A DNA stretch of 64,000 nt from CAVWNR01 sp963756525 (GCA_963756525.1 CAVWNR010000009.1:372001-436000), one strand, 5' to 3'; positions 15,431-25,868 are shown, numbered from the stretch's first letter. Numbers and translations are program-made. The notes: generated by a model from the sequence alone, not told the origin.

Positions 15431-16411
15431 CGCCGCCGACACGTTCTCGCCGGCGAGCAACGGCAACGTGCACATCTTGACGAGCGCCTCGCGGGCGGAG
15501 TTTGCGTGCAGCGTGCACATGCCGGGCAGACCGCTGTTCAGCGCGATCAGCAGGTCGAGGCATTCCTCCTGGCGCACCTCGCCCACGATCAGCCGGGACG
15601 GGCGCATCCGCAGGGCCTCCTTCACCAGGCGGCGTAGCGTGATCTCGCCACTGCCCTCGAGGTTGGCCTGCCTGGTCTGCATCGCGACCACGTCGGGCAG
15701 CCCGACCTGTAGCTCGAAGACCTCTTCCACGGTGACGAGCCGCTCGCGCGCCGGGATGGCCCCGCAGAGCGCGTTGAGCATCGTCGTCTTGCCGGCCTGC
15801 GTGCCGCCCGAGATCAGCACGTTCAGCCCGGCGGCCACGCTGGCCTCGAGGAAGCGCGAGGCTTGGTCGCTCAGCGAGCCGGCGGCGACCAGCTCGTCCA
15901 GCGAGTTGATGCCCAGCAGGAATTTCCTGATGTTGACAGCCATGTGCTGCCGGGTGATCTGCGGGATCACCACGTGCAGCCGGCTGCCGTCGGGCATCAT
16001 CGCGTCGACAAACGGCGTCGAAAGATCGATCCGGCGACCGGACGTGCGCAGCATGCGTTCGACCAGCTCGGCAACCTGCTCGGCGGTGAGGATCACCGTG
16101 GTCAGTTCGGAACGGCCGCGCCGCGCGACGAATACCCGGCCGGGCTCGTTAATCCAGATCTCCTCGACCGTGCGGTCGTCGAGGTAGGGCTGCAGCGGCC
16201 CGAATCCGGAGACGGTGTCGACGACGGCTCGCGCAACGAGCGCGGTGTCACCGAGCGGCGGCAGCGACGAGATAGCGGCCCGATCGAGGTAGTCCGAGAT
16301 CACATCGTCGACCAGGCGGCGCACGGCCGCAGCCTCGGTGACCGGGTCGATGCCGCGACGCCGGACGAGCTCGCGCACCTCCCCTTCGACGATCACCTGT
16401 CCCGTGGCCAC
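15431..16411 (-). pseudogene. cpaF: CpaF/TadA-type secretion ATPase, C-terminally truncated
   Basis: 327 codons of a type II/IV secretion ATPase that powers Flp/Tad pilus assembly. Present are the N-terminal helical domain, the strand EEIWINEPGRVFVARRGR, the Walker A GGTQAGKTT, the Asp box (VTVEEVFEL), Walker B region RPSRLIVGEVR and the His box ALNSGLPGMCTLHANSA. After LPLLAGENVSAA (about 15431) the family's final 60-70 residues are replaced by foreign sequence, and no tadB/tadC follows. Start GTG at 16411, with AAGGGGG upstream. Losing the C-terminus and the partner genes makes pilus function very unlikely; it appears cut by the rearrangement that brought in region 1. Confidence 0.8.
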
Positions 16412-16499
16412 GTATCCCCCTTGGTCGGCGTGTCTGCCCCGTCGGCTCCGAAGAGGGTACGTGGTGCCCGCGACTCGCTGGGCCCGGGTCGCTGCCAGC

Positions 16500-16508
16500 T
16501 GTGGATAA
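16500..16508 (-). other. perfect DnaA-box consensus, single copy
   Basis: TTATCCACA on the minus strand in the 113-bp gap between ychF and the truncated cpaF. It stands alone and the surroundings have no AT-rich element, so it is not an origin; it could titrate DnaA, regulate a neighbour, or be chance. Confidence 0.25.
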
Positions 16509-16524
16509 CTCACCCGCGGCAGTG

Positions 16525-17598
<1,074 letters not shown>

Positions 17599-17681
17599 GT
17601 GCCGCGAGTCTACGGGGCTCGCACCCGCCGCCTCGCGCGTCGCTCGCCGAAATTGTCGGCCCCCGGTGTCAGCATCGGCGC

Positions 17682-19043
17682 ATGGACCTCACCGCGGTCG
17701 TGCTGGCCCTGCTGATGCTCGGCGTGGGCGTGGCCATCGGTTGGCTGTTCGCCACCCGGCGCGCCGACACCCTCGCGCGCGCGACGGCCACCGACGTCGC
17801 ACGGCTGCGCGCGACCCTGGACGCGGAGCGGGCGACGGCGAGCGAGCGGGCGGCCGCCCAGTCCCGCGACGAGCAGCGCCTGCGCGAGGCGTTCGGCGCG
17901 CTGGCCGGCGAGGCGCTGCGCACCAACAACGAGGCGTTCATGGCGCTGGCCGACGCCCGCCTGGGCAAGTCGACGACCACCGCGGAGGCCAGCCTGGCCC
18001 AACGCCAGCAGGCCATCGAGGGCCTGGTCGCGCCGCTGCGCGAATCACTCGACCGGGTGCAACACCAGCTGAACGCGGTGGAGCGTGACCGAGCCGGTTC
18101 CTACTCGGCGCTGCTGGAGCAGATCGCCACCATGCGCCAGACGTCCGAGCAGCTGCGCAGCGAGACGGCGCAGCTGGTCACCGCGTTGCGGGCGCCGCAG
18201 GTGCGCGGTCGCTGGGGCGAGCTGCAGCTCGAACGGGCGGTCGAGGCGGCCGGGCTGACCGAGCACGTGGATTACGTCACACAGGCGACGGCGACCGGGC
18301 CGGAGGGCACGGTGCGGCCGGACCTGGTCGTGCGCCTCGTCGGCGGAAAGAACGTCGTCGTGGATTCGAAGGTGTCGTTCAACGGCTACCTGGAGGCGAT
18401 GGAGGCGCGCGACGAGCCGACCCGAAACAACCGGCTCAAGGCGCACGCCCGGCAGCTGCGCGAGCACATCGAGGCGCTGGGCGCCAAGGCGTACTGGGAG
18501 CAGTTCACGCCGAGCCCGGAATTCGTCGTCTGCTTCATCCCGGCAGACGCCTTCCTCGACGCCGCGCTGCGCGAGGAGCCGACGCTGCTCGAGCACGCGT
18601 TCGCGCGCAACGTGGTCGTCGCCACCCCCTCGACGCTGGTCACCCTGCTGCGCACGGTCGCCTACACCTGGCGTCAGGAGGCGCTCGCGGCGAACGCCGC
18701 CGAAGTGCACAAGCTGGGTCGTGAGCTCTACCAACGGCTGTCCACCATGGGCGGGCACATCGACAAACTTGGCCGGGCGCTCGGCAGCGCGGTCGGCTCG
18801 TACAACCAGACGGTGTCCTCGCTGGAGAGCCGGGTGCTGGTCACCGCGCGCCGGATGACCGACCTGCAGGTGGTCGACCCGGCCGAGACGCTGGAGGCCC
18901 CCCGCCAGCTCACCGAGACGGCGCGGGCGACCCAGGCGCCCGAGCTCACCGAGCAACGGGTGGTTCCGCTGCCCAAGCCGCGCATCCCGCCCGGCCAGAC
19001 CGAGCTGCTCCCCACCGCTAGCCCCGGCGCGGGCGGTGCCTGA
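17682..19043 (+). CDS. rmuC: DNA recombination protein RmuC
   Basis: 453 aa. RmuC family proteins limit DNA inversion and recombination at repeats and carry a PD-(D/E)xK-like nuclease core. An N-terminal membrane helix (VVLALLMLGVGVAIGWLFA) is followed by a long coiled coil (about 35-160) and then the RmuC core: RGRWGELQLERAVEAAGLTE, RPDLVVRLVGGKNVVVDSKV and the strand FVVCFIPADAFL. The D-...-D-S-K pattern fits the nuclease motif. The C-terminal 50 residues are Pro-rich. Start ATG at 17682, divergent from ychF. Confidence 0.95.
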   Translation: MDLTAVVLALLMLGVGVAIGWLFATRRADTLARATATDVARLRATLDAERATASERAAAQSRDEQRLREAFGALAGEALRTNNEAFMALADARLGKSTTTAEASLAQRQQAIEGLVAPLRESLDRVQHQLNAVERDRAGSYSALLEQIATMRQTSEQLRSETAQLVTALRAPQVRGRWGELQLERAVEAAGLTEHVDYVTQATATGPEGTVRPDLVVRLVGGKNVVVDSKVSFNGYLEAMEARDEPTRNNRLKAHARQLREHIEALGAKAYWEQFTPSPEFVVCFIPADAFLDAALREEPTLLEHAFARNVVVATPSTLVTLLRTVAYTWRQEALAANAAEVHKLGRELYQRLSTMGGHIDKLGRALGSAVGSYNQTVSSLESRVLVTARRMTDLQVVDPAETLEAPRQLTETARATQAPELTEQRVVPLPKPRIPPGQTELLPTASPGAGGA

Positions 19044-19202
19044 TGAAGCAGCCCCCGAGCGCGGCGCGCGCGCCGACGCGCGGCTCGACTACCAGGGTCT
19101 GCCCAGGATCGCCGGGTACCGTGTCCTCAGTCTTCCCGCGGCGTACCCGCTCGCCTCACGAGAAGTGGACGTCGCCTGCCCGATCCGAGAAGGAGCGCCG
19201 CC

Positions 19203-19769
19203 TTGGCCAACGCGCCCACCCCCCGGGGCCGTGGGTACGTTCCACAGCGCAGCGGGCACCCCTCGCCAGGCACCGGCTACACCGCGCAGTCCGCCGCCGA
19301 GCCGACCACCTCGGCCTGGGGCGACGACGACGGCTGGGATGCGCCGACGCACACCGTCTCCACCGCGGCCCGCCGCCCGACGGCGACCCGGGCGACACCG
19401 CTTCAGCGGGGTCTGCCCGGCTGGCTCGCCGTCCTGGTGCTGATCGCCATCGCCGCCCTCGGCGGGCTGATCGACGTCCTTCGCGGCTCGGCGGTCCGCG
19501 GCGCGTTCAACATCGCCCTGGTGGTCGGCTCGGTCGTGGCGATCCTCATCGTCCGACGGCGAGACATGTTCCCGGTCGTCGTTGCACCGCCGCTGGTCTA
19601 CTTCTTCGCCTCGGCCGGCATCTTGTACATCCGCTCGAACGGCCTGCACGACCGGTCCCGGATGCTGGATGCGGCCATCAACTGGCTGGTGTACGGATTT
19701 CCGGCCATCGCCGGCGCCACGGCCGCAGTGTTGATCATCGCCGGGGTGCGGATGATCATCCGCCGGTAG
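19203..19769 (+). CDS. DUF6542-like membrane protein
   Basis: 188 aa starting at a TTG, well placed after AGAAGGAG. The first 65 residues are hydrophilic and disordered (Thr, Pro, Gly, Ala-rich, with GDDDGWDAP), then four helices follow at about 70-88, 98-116, 121-140 and 158-183. This matches a family of actinobacterial membrane proteins (DUF6542) without known function, commonly found between rmuC and ispH genes. It converges on ispH with a 9-bp gap. Confidence 0.75.
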   Translation: MANAPTPRGRGYVPQRSGHPSPGTGYTAQSAAEPTTSAWGDDDGWDAPTHTVSTAARRPTATRATPLQRGLPGWLAVLVLIAIAALGGLIDVLRGSAVRGAFNIALVVGSVVAILIVRRRDMFPVVVAPPLVYFFASAGILYIRSNGLHDRSRMLDAAINWLVYGFPAIAGATAAVLIIAGVRMIIRR

Positions 19770-19778
19770 CGGCGGAAG

Positions 19779-20777
19779 TCAGGCGCGGGTGGCTCGCAGG
19801 TCGCGGCGGAGCTCCTGCGGCAACGCGAAGCTGAGCCGCTCGTCGGTGTGGGTGACTTCCTCCAGCTGTGCGTAACCCTGTTCGGCGAGCCAGTCGACAA
19901 CCTCGCGGACGAGCACTTCGGGCACGGACGCTCCGGACGAGAGCCCGACGGTCTGCACGCCGTCCAGCCAGCAAGGGTCGATCATCGAGGCGTTCTCGAC
20001 CAGCTTGGCGGACGGTGCGCCCGCGGCGAGCGCGACCTCGACCATACGCACGGAGTTGGACGAGTTGGCAGATCCGACGACGAGGAACAGCTCCACCTGC
20101 GGGGCGATGACCTTCACCGCGGCCTGCCGGTTCTGGGTCGCGTAGCAGATGTCGTCGCTCGGCGGCGACTGCAGCAACGGGAACCGCTCGCGCAATGCGT
20201 CGACCGTCTGCAGCGTCTCGTCCACCGACAGCGTCGTCTGCGAGAGCCAGACGACCTTCTCCGGGTCCGCGACCTCGGTGGTCACGGCCGCCGCGGGGCC
20301 GTCGACGAGGGTGATGTGCTCGGGTGCCTCGCCCGTGGTGCCGACGATCTCCTCGTGGCCGTCGTGCCCGATGAGCAGGATCTGGTAACCCTCGGCGGCG
20401 AACCGCTTCGCCTCGTTGTGCACCTTGGTGACCAGCGGGCAGGTGGCGTCGATCGCCTTCAGGTTGCGCTCTGCGGCCTCGGCATGCACCTCCGGCGCGA
20501 CCCCGTGCGCGGAGAACACGACGATGGAGCCCGCCGGAACCTCGTCGGTCTCCTCGACGAAGATTGCCCCGCGCGCTTCGAGGGTTTTCACGACGTGCTG
20601 GTTGTGCACGATCTGCTTGCGCACGTAGACCGGCGCTCCATACAGGTCGAGGGCGTGCTCGACCGTCTGCACCGCCCGGTCGACGCCGGCACAGTACCCG
20701 CGAGGCTTCGCCAGCAGCACCCGCCCGCCAGGTCGGGTGGAGCAGCCTGCGGCTGCCTGCGTATCGGCCGAACTCAT
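19779..20777 (-). CDS. ispH: 4-hydroxy-3-methylbut-2-enyl diphosphate reductase
   Basis: 332 aa; the last enzyme of the methylerythritol phosphate pathway, converting HMBPP to IPP and DMAPP with a [4Fe-4S] cluster. The three cluster Cys are visible at about 29 (PRGYCAGVDRAV), 113 (DATCPLVTKVH) and 211 (DICYATQNRQ). Substrate-binding His lie in IVHNQHVV and FSAHGVAP, and the SxN motif in GSANSSNSVR. Divergent from the lipid-droplet-type gene with 44 bp between. The Z-prenyl synthase at 30387-31154 uses products of this pathway. Confidence 0.97.
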   Translation of the reverse strand: MSSADTQAAAGCSTRPGGRVLLAKPRGYCAGVDRAVQTVEHALDLYGAPVYVRKQIVHNQHVVKTLEARGAIFVEETDEVPAGSIVVFSAHGVAPEVHAEAAERNLKAIDATCPLVTKVHNEAKRFAAEGYQILLIGHDGHEEIVGTTGEAPEHITLVDGPAAAVTTEVADPEKVVWLSQTTLSVDETLQTVDALRERFPLLQSPPSDDICYATQNRQAAVKVIAPQVELFLVVGSANSSNSVRMVEVALAAGAPSAKLVENASMIDPCWLDGVQTVGLSSGASVPEVLVREVVDWLAEQGYAQLEEVTHTDERLSFALPQELRRDLRATRA

Positions 20778-20821
20778 GACCTCGATGGTACGGACGTAAC
20801 CGCGTGGGGCACGCTGGTGGC

Positions 20822-21451
20822 ATGTCTCAGCTGCCTGGTCCGGTGCGGGCCGCCCTGGGCGTAGTCGGGATGGCGATCGACGGCGCGCGCGAGTTCCCCG
20901 AGAAGGCGATCCAGATGCCGCTTCTCGCGGTCAGTTCGGCACTGCAGTTCTCGTTGCGCACCCAGCAGCGCTACACCGAACTGACGCTGCGCGGCGACGA
21001 GCTGCTCGGCCGGTTGCGCGGCCTGCCGGAGGAGCCGCCGGAGTGGGCCACCTTCGACGAGACGCCGCCCGATGCGCTACAGCCGCCGACCGCCGTCGCA
21101 GCGCCAGCGGCGTCCGACGCCGACGTCGCGGCCGCCCTCGGCCGGCCGGAGCCTGCGACGCCGCTCGCGGAGCGGGACCGTCCGTCGGTGCCGGCCAAGC
21201 GGACCCGTCGCGCGGCTGCGAAGAAGCCCAAGACGGTTCCGCGACCACGTACCGGCAAGCCATCCGCATTCGACGCGGTCGCCGACAGCGCAGCCGACCT
21301 GGGACCCACCGCCGCGCGCGCCGCACGCGGAGTCGACCTCGGCCCGGCGGCGGCGCAGGCTGGCGACGAAACCGACCTCGACGCGACACTGCTCGACGGC
21401 GCGCTGAGCGCCGATTCCCACCCGGCAGCGCGCGGCGCCGATCAGCCCTAG
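20822..21451 (+). CDS. lipid-droplet-associated-type protein
   Basis: 209 aa. The first 75 residues are the recognisable part: PGPVRAALGVVGMAIDGARE, then PLLAVSSALQFSLRTQQRYT, an amphipathic helical region resembling proteins annotated as lipid-droplet-associated in mycobacteria (Rv1109c-like, also between ispH and xseA). The remainder is low-complexity with a Lys/Arg-rich segment (KRTRRAAAKKPKTVPRPRTG) and Ala/Asp-rich tail. I chose the ATG at 20822 over 20804 because conserved sequence starts there. Divergent from ispH and followed by a short tandem repeat and xseA. Confidence 0.7.
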   Translation: MSQLPGPVRAALGVVGMAIDGAREFPEKAIQMPLLAVSSALQFSLRTQQRYTELTLRGDELLGRLRGLPEEPPEWATFDETPPDALQPPTAVAAPAASDADVAAALGRPEPATPLAERDRPSVPAKRTRRAAAKKPKTVPRPRTGKPSAFDAVADSAADLGPTAARAARGVDLGPAAAQAGDETDLDATLLDGALSADSHPAARGADQP

Positions 21452-21500
21452 CACCGATCAGACCCAACACCGATCAGACACCGATCAGACACCGATTAGA
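21452..21500 (+). repeat. 11-bp tandem repeat upstream of xseA
   Basis: CACCGATCAGA occurs at 21452-21462, 21468-21478 and 21479-21489, with a fourth copy CACCGATTAGA at 21490-21500; the last three are directly abutting. A weaker copy (GCCGATCAG) overlaps the end of the preceding gene at 21437. The array ends 9 bp before the xseA GTG and covers its ribosome binding region, so copy number could alter translation of exonuclease VII. Confidence 0.75.
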
Positions 21501-21509
21501 CCTAGTGTC

Positions 21510-22730
21510 GTGCCGCGCCTGGAGACCTCACCGGAGCATCCGGTCCCGGTGCGCGTCGTCGCGCTGAAGATCGGTGAGTGGATCTCGCGGCTCGGCGAGA
21601 TCTGGGTGGACGGCCAGGTCGCGCAGCTCACCCGGCGGGTCGGCGTCGGCACGCAGTTCCTGATCCTGCGCGACCCGGACGCCAACGTGTCGCTGACCGT
21701 CACCTGCGCCCGCGCCGTGCTCGGCGACACCGTGCAGGAAGGCTCACGCGTCGTGCTGCGGGGCCGTCCCGACTTCTACCTCGAGCGCGGCACGTTGAGC
21801 CTGCGCGCGACCGAGATCCGTCCGGTCGGGTTGGGCGAGCTGCTGGCCCGCCTGGAACAGCTCAAGCGCCTGCTGGCCGCCGAGGGGCTTTTCGCCTCCG
21901 AACGCAAGCGCGCGCTGCCGTTCCTGCCCGGCCGGATCGGCTTGGTCACCGGCCGGGCCAGCGCGGCCGAGCGAGACGTCGTCGAGAACGTGCGCCGTCG
22001 CTTCCCCGCCGCCCGCTTCCGCATCGAGAACGTCGCCACCCAGGGCGTGTCGGCCGCCGGCGAGGTCATCGACGCGCTGGCCCGGCTGGATGCCGACCCG
22101 GCCGTCGACGTGATCGTGATCGCCCGCGGCGGCGGCAGCATCGAGGACCTCCTGCCGTTCAGCAACGAGTCGCTCGTGCGCGCCGTCTCGGGGTGCGCCA
22201 CGCCGGTCGTGAGCGCGATCGGGCACGAGACGGATACCCCGCTGCTCGACCTGGTGGCCGATCTTGCGGCATCGACGCCGACCGACGCGGCGCGGCGCAT
22301 GGCGCCCGACGTCGCGGACGAGATCCGTCAGGTCACCGACCTGCGGCGGCGCGCCCGCGCGGCGATCCGGCGGCGGATCGGTAACGAGGCGCAGCTGATG
22401 GTGGGCCTTCCCGAGCGCCTGCGCCGCACCGTCCGCGGCCGGCTCGTCCAGGCATCGGTCGAGGTCGGCGAGTTGCGCGAGCGCGGGAGGCGGCGCTTTG
22501 CGGCCCTGCTCGACGCCGCAGGTACCGACCTGGACCACACCCGGGCTCGAGTGCATGCCTTGTCGCCGCAGGCGACGCTCGACAGAGGCTATGCGGTCGT
22601 CCAGCGCCGCGACGGCGCGGTGGTGCGCGAGCCCGCGGATGCCACCGGCCCGCTGCGGGTACGGGTCGCGCGGGGTGACTTCGACGCGGTAGCCGTAAGC
22701 CCATCGAGGAGCCGGAGCGAGAATGCCTGA
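21510..22730 (+). CDS. xseA: exodeoxyribonuclease VII large subunit
   Basis: 406 aa. The catalytic subunit of ExoVII, which degrades single-stranded DNA in both directions. The N-terminal OB fold (WVDGQVAQLTRR to LRATEIRPVG) precedes the core with LPFLPGRIGLVTGRASAAER, DVIVIARGGGSIEDLLPFSN and AIGHETDTPLLDLVADLAAS, all hallmark blocks. A coiled-coil arm follows and the C-terminus has PQATLDRGYAVV. GTG start at 21510 directly after the tandem repeat, with no clear Shine-Dalgarno. Overlaps xseB by 8 bp. Confidence 0.97.
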   Translation: MPRLETSPEHPVPVRVVALKIGEWISRLGEIWVDGQVAQLTRRVGVGTQFLILRDPDANVSLTVTCARAVLGDTVQEGSRVVLRGRPDFYLERGTLSLRATEIRPVGLGELLARLEQLKRLLAAEGLFASERKRALPFLPGRIGLVTGRASAAERDVVENVRRRFPAARFRIENVATQGVSAAGEVIDALARLDADPAVDVIVIARGGGSIEDLLPFSNESLVRAVSGCATPVVSAIGHETDTPLLDLVADLAASTPTDAARRMAPDVADEIRQVTDLRRRARAAIRRRIGNEAQLMVGLPERLRRTVRGRLVQASVEVGELRERGRRRFAALLDAAGTDLDHTRARVHALSPQATLDRGYAVVQRRDGAVVREPADATGPLRVRVARGDFDAVAVSPSRSRSENA

Positions 22731-22953
22731 GGAACTCGGGTACGAGGCCGCCAGGACCGAACTGGCCGAGGTCGTGCGCAAGCTCGAATCCGGTGGCGCG
22801 TCACTCGAAGAGTCGCTGGCACTGTGGCAGCGCGGCGAGGAACTCGCCGACGCCTGCCGGCGCTGGCTGGACGGCGCCACGGCCCGACTCGATGAAGCGA
22901 TCGCCGCCCGCGACGCCGAGACGCCCGACGCTCAGCCGCCCGACGACGACTGA
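22723..22953 (+). CDS. xseB: exodeoxyribonuclease VII small subunit
   Basis: 76 aa, the normal size. Small helical-hairpin subunit that coats the coiled-coil arm of XseA. The signature LGYEAARTELAEVVRKLESG then SLEESLALWQRGEELADACR is complete, and the acidic tail ends PDDD. The ATG lies 8 bp inside the xseA end, so the two subunits are translationally coupled. Confidence 0.96.
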   Translation: MPEELGYEAARTELAEVVRKLESGGASLEESLALWQRGEELADACRRWLDGATARLDEAIAARDAETPDAQPPDDD

Positions 22954-23093
22954 CCAGCCGACCCGGCAGGAAAGCTGCTGGCGCTACGTGATCTCCGCGG
23001 AAAACGGAGTAAGGTCCGCAAACGCCGGGAAAGATGCACAGACCTACACGTCAGGTCGGCCGCCAGCCGCGACCGGCTAGTGGGGAGGCTGGT

Positions 23094-24791
23094 ATGTCAA
23101 CTCCTTCCGATCCTCACGGGCAGGTCAGTACCGCCGCGCGCAGCGACTTCGCGTCGGCCGAGGACGCCGCCAGCGGGCTGAAACGCCACATCGGGCCGAT
23201 CGGACTGCTGTTCGCCGGCGTCGGGTCGATCATCGGGTCGGGATGGCTGTTCGGCGCGTTCAACGCTACGCACATCGCCGGCCCGGTGGCGATCTTCGCC
23301 TGGCTCCTCGGCTCGGTCATGATCATGCTGATCGGCCTGGTGTACTGCGAGCTCGGCGCGATGTTCCCGGTGTCGGGCGGAGTCGTGCGCTATCCGCACT
23401 ACTCGTTCGGCTCGTTCGCCAGCTACACGATGGGCTGGGTCACCTGGGTGGCCGCCGCCGTGGTGGCACCGATCGAGGTGGAAGGCGCCATCGCGTACGC
23501 CAGCAGCTACGAGCCCTCGCTGCTGACGAAGAGCAGCGTGCTGAGCTGGCCGGAGGGGTACCTGATCGCGGCCGCCGGGATGCTGTTCTTCTCCTGCGTC
23601 AACCTGATCGGCGTGCGCTGGTTCGCCCGGCTGAACAACGTCATCGTGTGGTGGAAGCTCGCGATCATCTTGCTCACGATCTTCGCCTTCCTGTTCACCA
23701 CGTTCCATGCCGCGAACTTCAACAAGTACGGCTTCGCGCCGGACGGCCTGAAGGGCATGTTCCACGCCATCGTGGTGGCCGGCATCGTCTTCTCCTTCCT
23801 CGGCTTCCGGCAGGGCGTCGAGTTGGGCGGCGAGACTAATAACCCGCGGCGCAACATCCCGCTGGCCGTCATCGGCTCCATTGTCATCACGGCGGCCATC
23901 TACATCCTGTTGCAGATCGCCTACATCGCCGCGGTTCGCCCCGCCGACCTGGCCAGCGCGGGCGGGTGGGCCAACCTCAGCTTCAAGAACGACGCCGGCC
24001 CGCTTGCGGCGATCGCGTCGCTGATCGGTCTCGGCTGGCTGGCGAAGCTGCTGCTGGCCGACGCGGTCATTTCTCCCGCAGATACCGGGCTGATCTACAC
24101 CACGGTGACCGCTCGGCTGTCCTACGCGATGGGGCGCAACGACAATGCGCCGCGTGCGCTCGCCTACACGAGCTCGCGCGGCGTGCCATGGGTCAGCGTC
24201 GCGCTCGCCTTCGTGGTCGGCTTGATCATCTTCCTGCCGTTCCCCAGCTGGAGCAAGCTGGTCGGTTTCGTCACTTCGGCGACGGTGCTTTCCTTCGGCT
24301 CCGGGTCGGTGGTGCTGATGGCGATGCGACAGCAGATCCCCGAGCAGGAGCGACCCTTCCGGCTGCCCGGCGGCCACACCATCCCGCTGCTGGCCTTTTA
24401 TGCGGCGAACATGATGATCTACTGGGCCGGCTGGGACGTCGACTGGAAGCTCTTCGTCACGGTTGGCATCGGGCTGGCGATCCTGATCATCCAGCTCGCG
24501 CTGCGCCCGGACCTGCGACGCGTCATGCGGTTCCGCAACGGCTGGTGGATCCTTGTCTGGTTCGCGGGCCTCACGGTGATCTCGTGGGAGGGCGTCTACA
24601 GCTCCGACGACAAGCCGCACGGCCAGCAGAACAACCTCGGCTTCGGCTGGGGGTTCCTCGCCGTCGCCGGGCTCAGCCTGCTCGTCTACTGGCTGGCGTT
24701 ACGCAGCCGGCTCACGTCGCAGGAGGCCCGCGCGCAGATCGCGAACACGCCGCTCGACGAGCCGGAGGGGCTGGCCGCCGAGGGCGCGTGA
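23094..24791 (+). CDS. APC-family amino acid permease
   Basis: 565 aa, 12 or more membrane helices; an amino acid-polyamine-organocation transporter of the cytoplasmic membrane. The first helix has the substrate-binding glycine-rich break (FAGVGSIIGSGWLFGAFNA), followed by ELGAMFPVSGGVVRYPHYSF in helix 3 and FRQGVELGGETNNPRRNIPL in helix 6-loop 7, all typical. A hydrophilic N-terminus of about 35 residues precedes them. The ATG at 23094 has GGGGAGG upstream; earlier in-frame starts lack this. The substrate cannot be fixed. glpX follows after 31 bp. Confidence 0.9.
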   Translation: MSTPSDPHGQVSTAARSDFASAEDAASGLKRHIGPIGLLFAGVGSIIGSGWLFGAFNATHIAGPVAIFAWLLGSVMIMLIGLVYCELGAMFPVSGGVVRYPHYSFGSFASYTMGWVTWVAAAVVAPIEVEGAIAYASSYEPSLLTKSSVLSWPEGYLIAAAGMLFFSCVNLIGVRWFARLNNVIVWWKLAIILLTIFAFLFTTFHAANFNKYGFAPDGLKGMFHAIVVAGIVFSFLGFRQGVELGGETNNPRRNIPLAVIGSIVITAAIYILLQIAYIAAVRPADLASAGGWANLSFKNDAGPLAAIASLIGLGWLAKLLLADAVISPADTGLIYTTVTARLSYAMGRNDNAPRALAYTSSRGVPWVSVALAFVVGLIIFLPFPSWSKLVGFVTSATVLSFGSGSVVLMAMRQQIPEQERPFRLPGGHTIPLLAFYAANMMIYWAGWDVDWKLFVTVGIGLAILIIQLALRPDLRRVMRFRNGWWILVWFAGLTVISWEGVYSSDDKPHGQQNNLGFGWGFLAVAGLSLLVYWLALRSRLTSQEARAQIANTPLDEPEGLAAEGA

Positions 24792-24822
24792 TCCTCGCCG
24801 CGGCTTCTGCGAGACTGACCGC

Positions 24823-25857
24823 GTGACGACCGACCACACGTCCGTTCCCGAGGCGCTGGCCGTTCCGCGACAGGCGCCCGACCGCAACCTGGCCCTCGAG
24901 CTCGTCCGCGTCACCGAGGCGGCCGGAATGGCCGCCGGCCGATGGGTCGGTCGCGGAGACAAGAACGGCGGCGACGGCGCGGCGGTCGACGCGATGCGCA
25001 AGCTGATCGGCACCGTCTCGATGCGCGGTGTCGTCGTCATCGGCGAGGGCGAGAAGGACAACGCGCCGATGCTCTACAACGGCGAGGAGGTCGGCGACGG
25101 CACCGGGCCGCTCTGCGACGTCGCGGTGGATCCCATCGACGGCACAACGCTGATGGCGAAGGGGATGCCGAACGCGCTCGCCGTCATCGCGGTCGCCGAG
25201 CGCGGCAGCATGTTCGACCCGTCCGCAGTGTTCTACATGGAAAAGCTCGCCACCGGGCCGGAGGCTGCCGACGTCGTCGACATCACCGCACCGCCCGGCG
25301 AGAACGTGCGCCGGGTCGCCAAGGCCAAGCGCGGCCACCCCGAGGACGTCACGGTGTGCATCCTCGACCGGCCGCGGCACGAGTCGCTGGTGCAGGAGGT
25401 CCGCGAGGCAGGGGCGCGGATCAAGTTCATCACCGACGGCGACGTCGCGGGCGCGATCATGGCGGCCCGCCCCGGTACGGGTGTCGACCTGCTGCTGGGC
25501 ATCGGCGGGACGCCCGAGGGCATCATCGCCGCCTCGGCGCTGTCCTGCATGGGTGGGGTCATCCAGGCCCGGCTGTGGCCGCGTGACGACGACGAGCGGC
25601 AGAAGGCGATCGGCGCGGGGCACGACCTCGACCAGGTGCTCACCACCCGTGACCTGGTGAACGGCGAGGACATCTTCTTCTGCGCCACGGGCATCACCGA
25701 CGGCGAGCTGTTGCGCGGGGTGCGCTACTACGCCGACTCCTTGCAGACGGAGTCGATCGTCATGCGTTCCAAGTCGGGCACGATCCGCGTGATCAACTCG
25801 ATGCACCAGCTGGGGAAGCTGCGGGCATACTCCGCCGTCGACTTCGACCGTCACTGA
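24823..25857 (+). CDS. glpX: class II fructose-1,6-bisphosphatase
   Basis: 344 aa. Hydrolyses fructose-1,6-bisphosphate to fructose-6-phosphate in gluconeogenesis; metal-dependent, inositol-phosphatase fold. Motifs: WVGRGDKNGGDGAAVDAMR near the N-terminus, VVVIGEGEKDNAPMLYNGEE, the metal-binding DVAVDPIDGTTLMAKG, ITDGDVAGAIMAARPGTGVD and LLLGIGGTPEGIIAASAL. GTG start at 24823. It is followed closely by the ybjQ-like gene and then fumC, in an arrangement also seen in mycobacteria for glpX and fum. Confidence 0.96.
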   Translation: MTTDHTSVPEALAVPRQAPDRNLALELVRVTEAAGMAAGRWVGRGDKNGGDGAAVDAMRKLIGTVSMRGVVVIGEGEKDNAPMLYNGEEVGDGTGPLCDVAVDPIDGTTLMAKGMPNALAVIAVAERGSMFDPSAVFYMEKLATGPEAADVVDITAPPGENVRRVAKAKRGHPEDVTVCILDRPRHESLVQEVREAGARIKFITDGDVAGAIMAARPGTGVDLLLGIGGTPEGIIAASALSCMGGVIQARLWPRDDDERQKAIGAGHDLDQVLTTRDLVNGEDIFFCATGITDGELLRGVRYYADSLQTESIVMRSKSGTIRVINSMHQLGKLRAYSAVDFDRH

Positions 25858-25868
25858 AAGGAGAAGCC

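Noticed and set aside
16500..16508. Replication origin near the DnaA box
   Set aside because: A single box without clusters, AT-rich DNA, dnaA or dnaN is no evidence for an origin.
22954..23093. Riboswitch before the APC permease gene
   Set aside because: The 140-bp leader has some pairing potential but no consensus block of a known riboswitch class that I could recognise.
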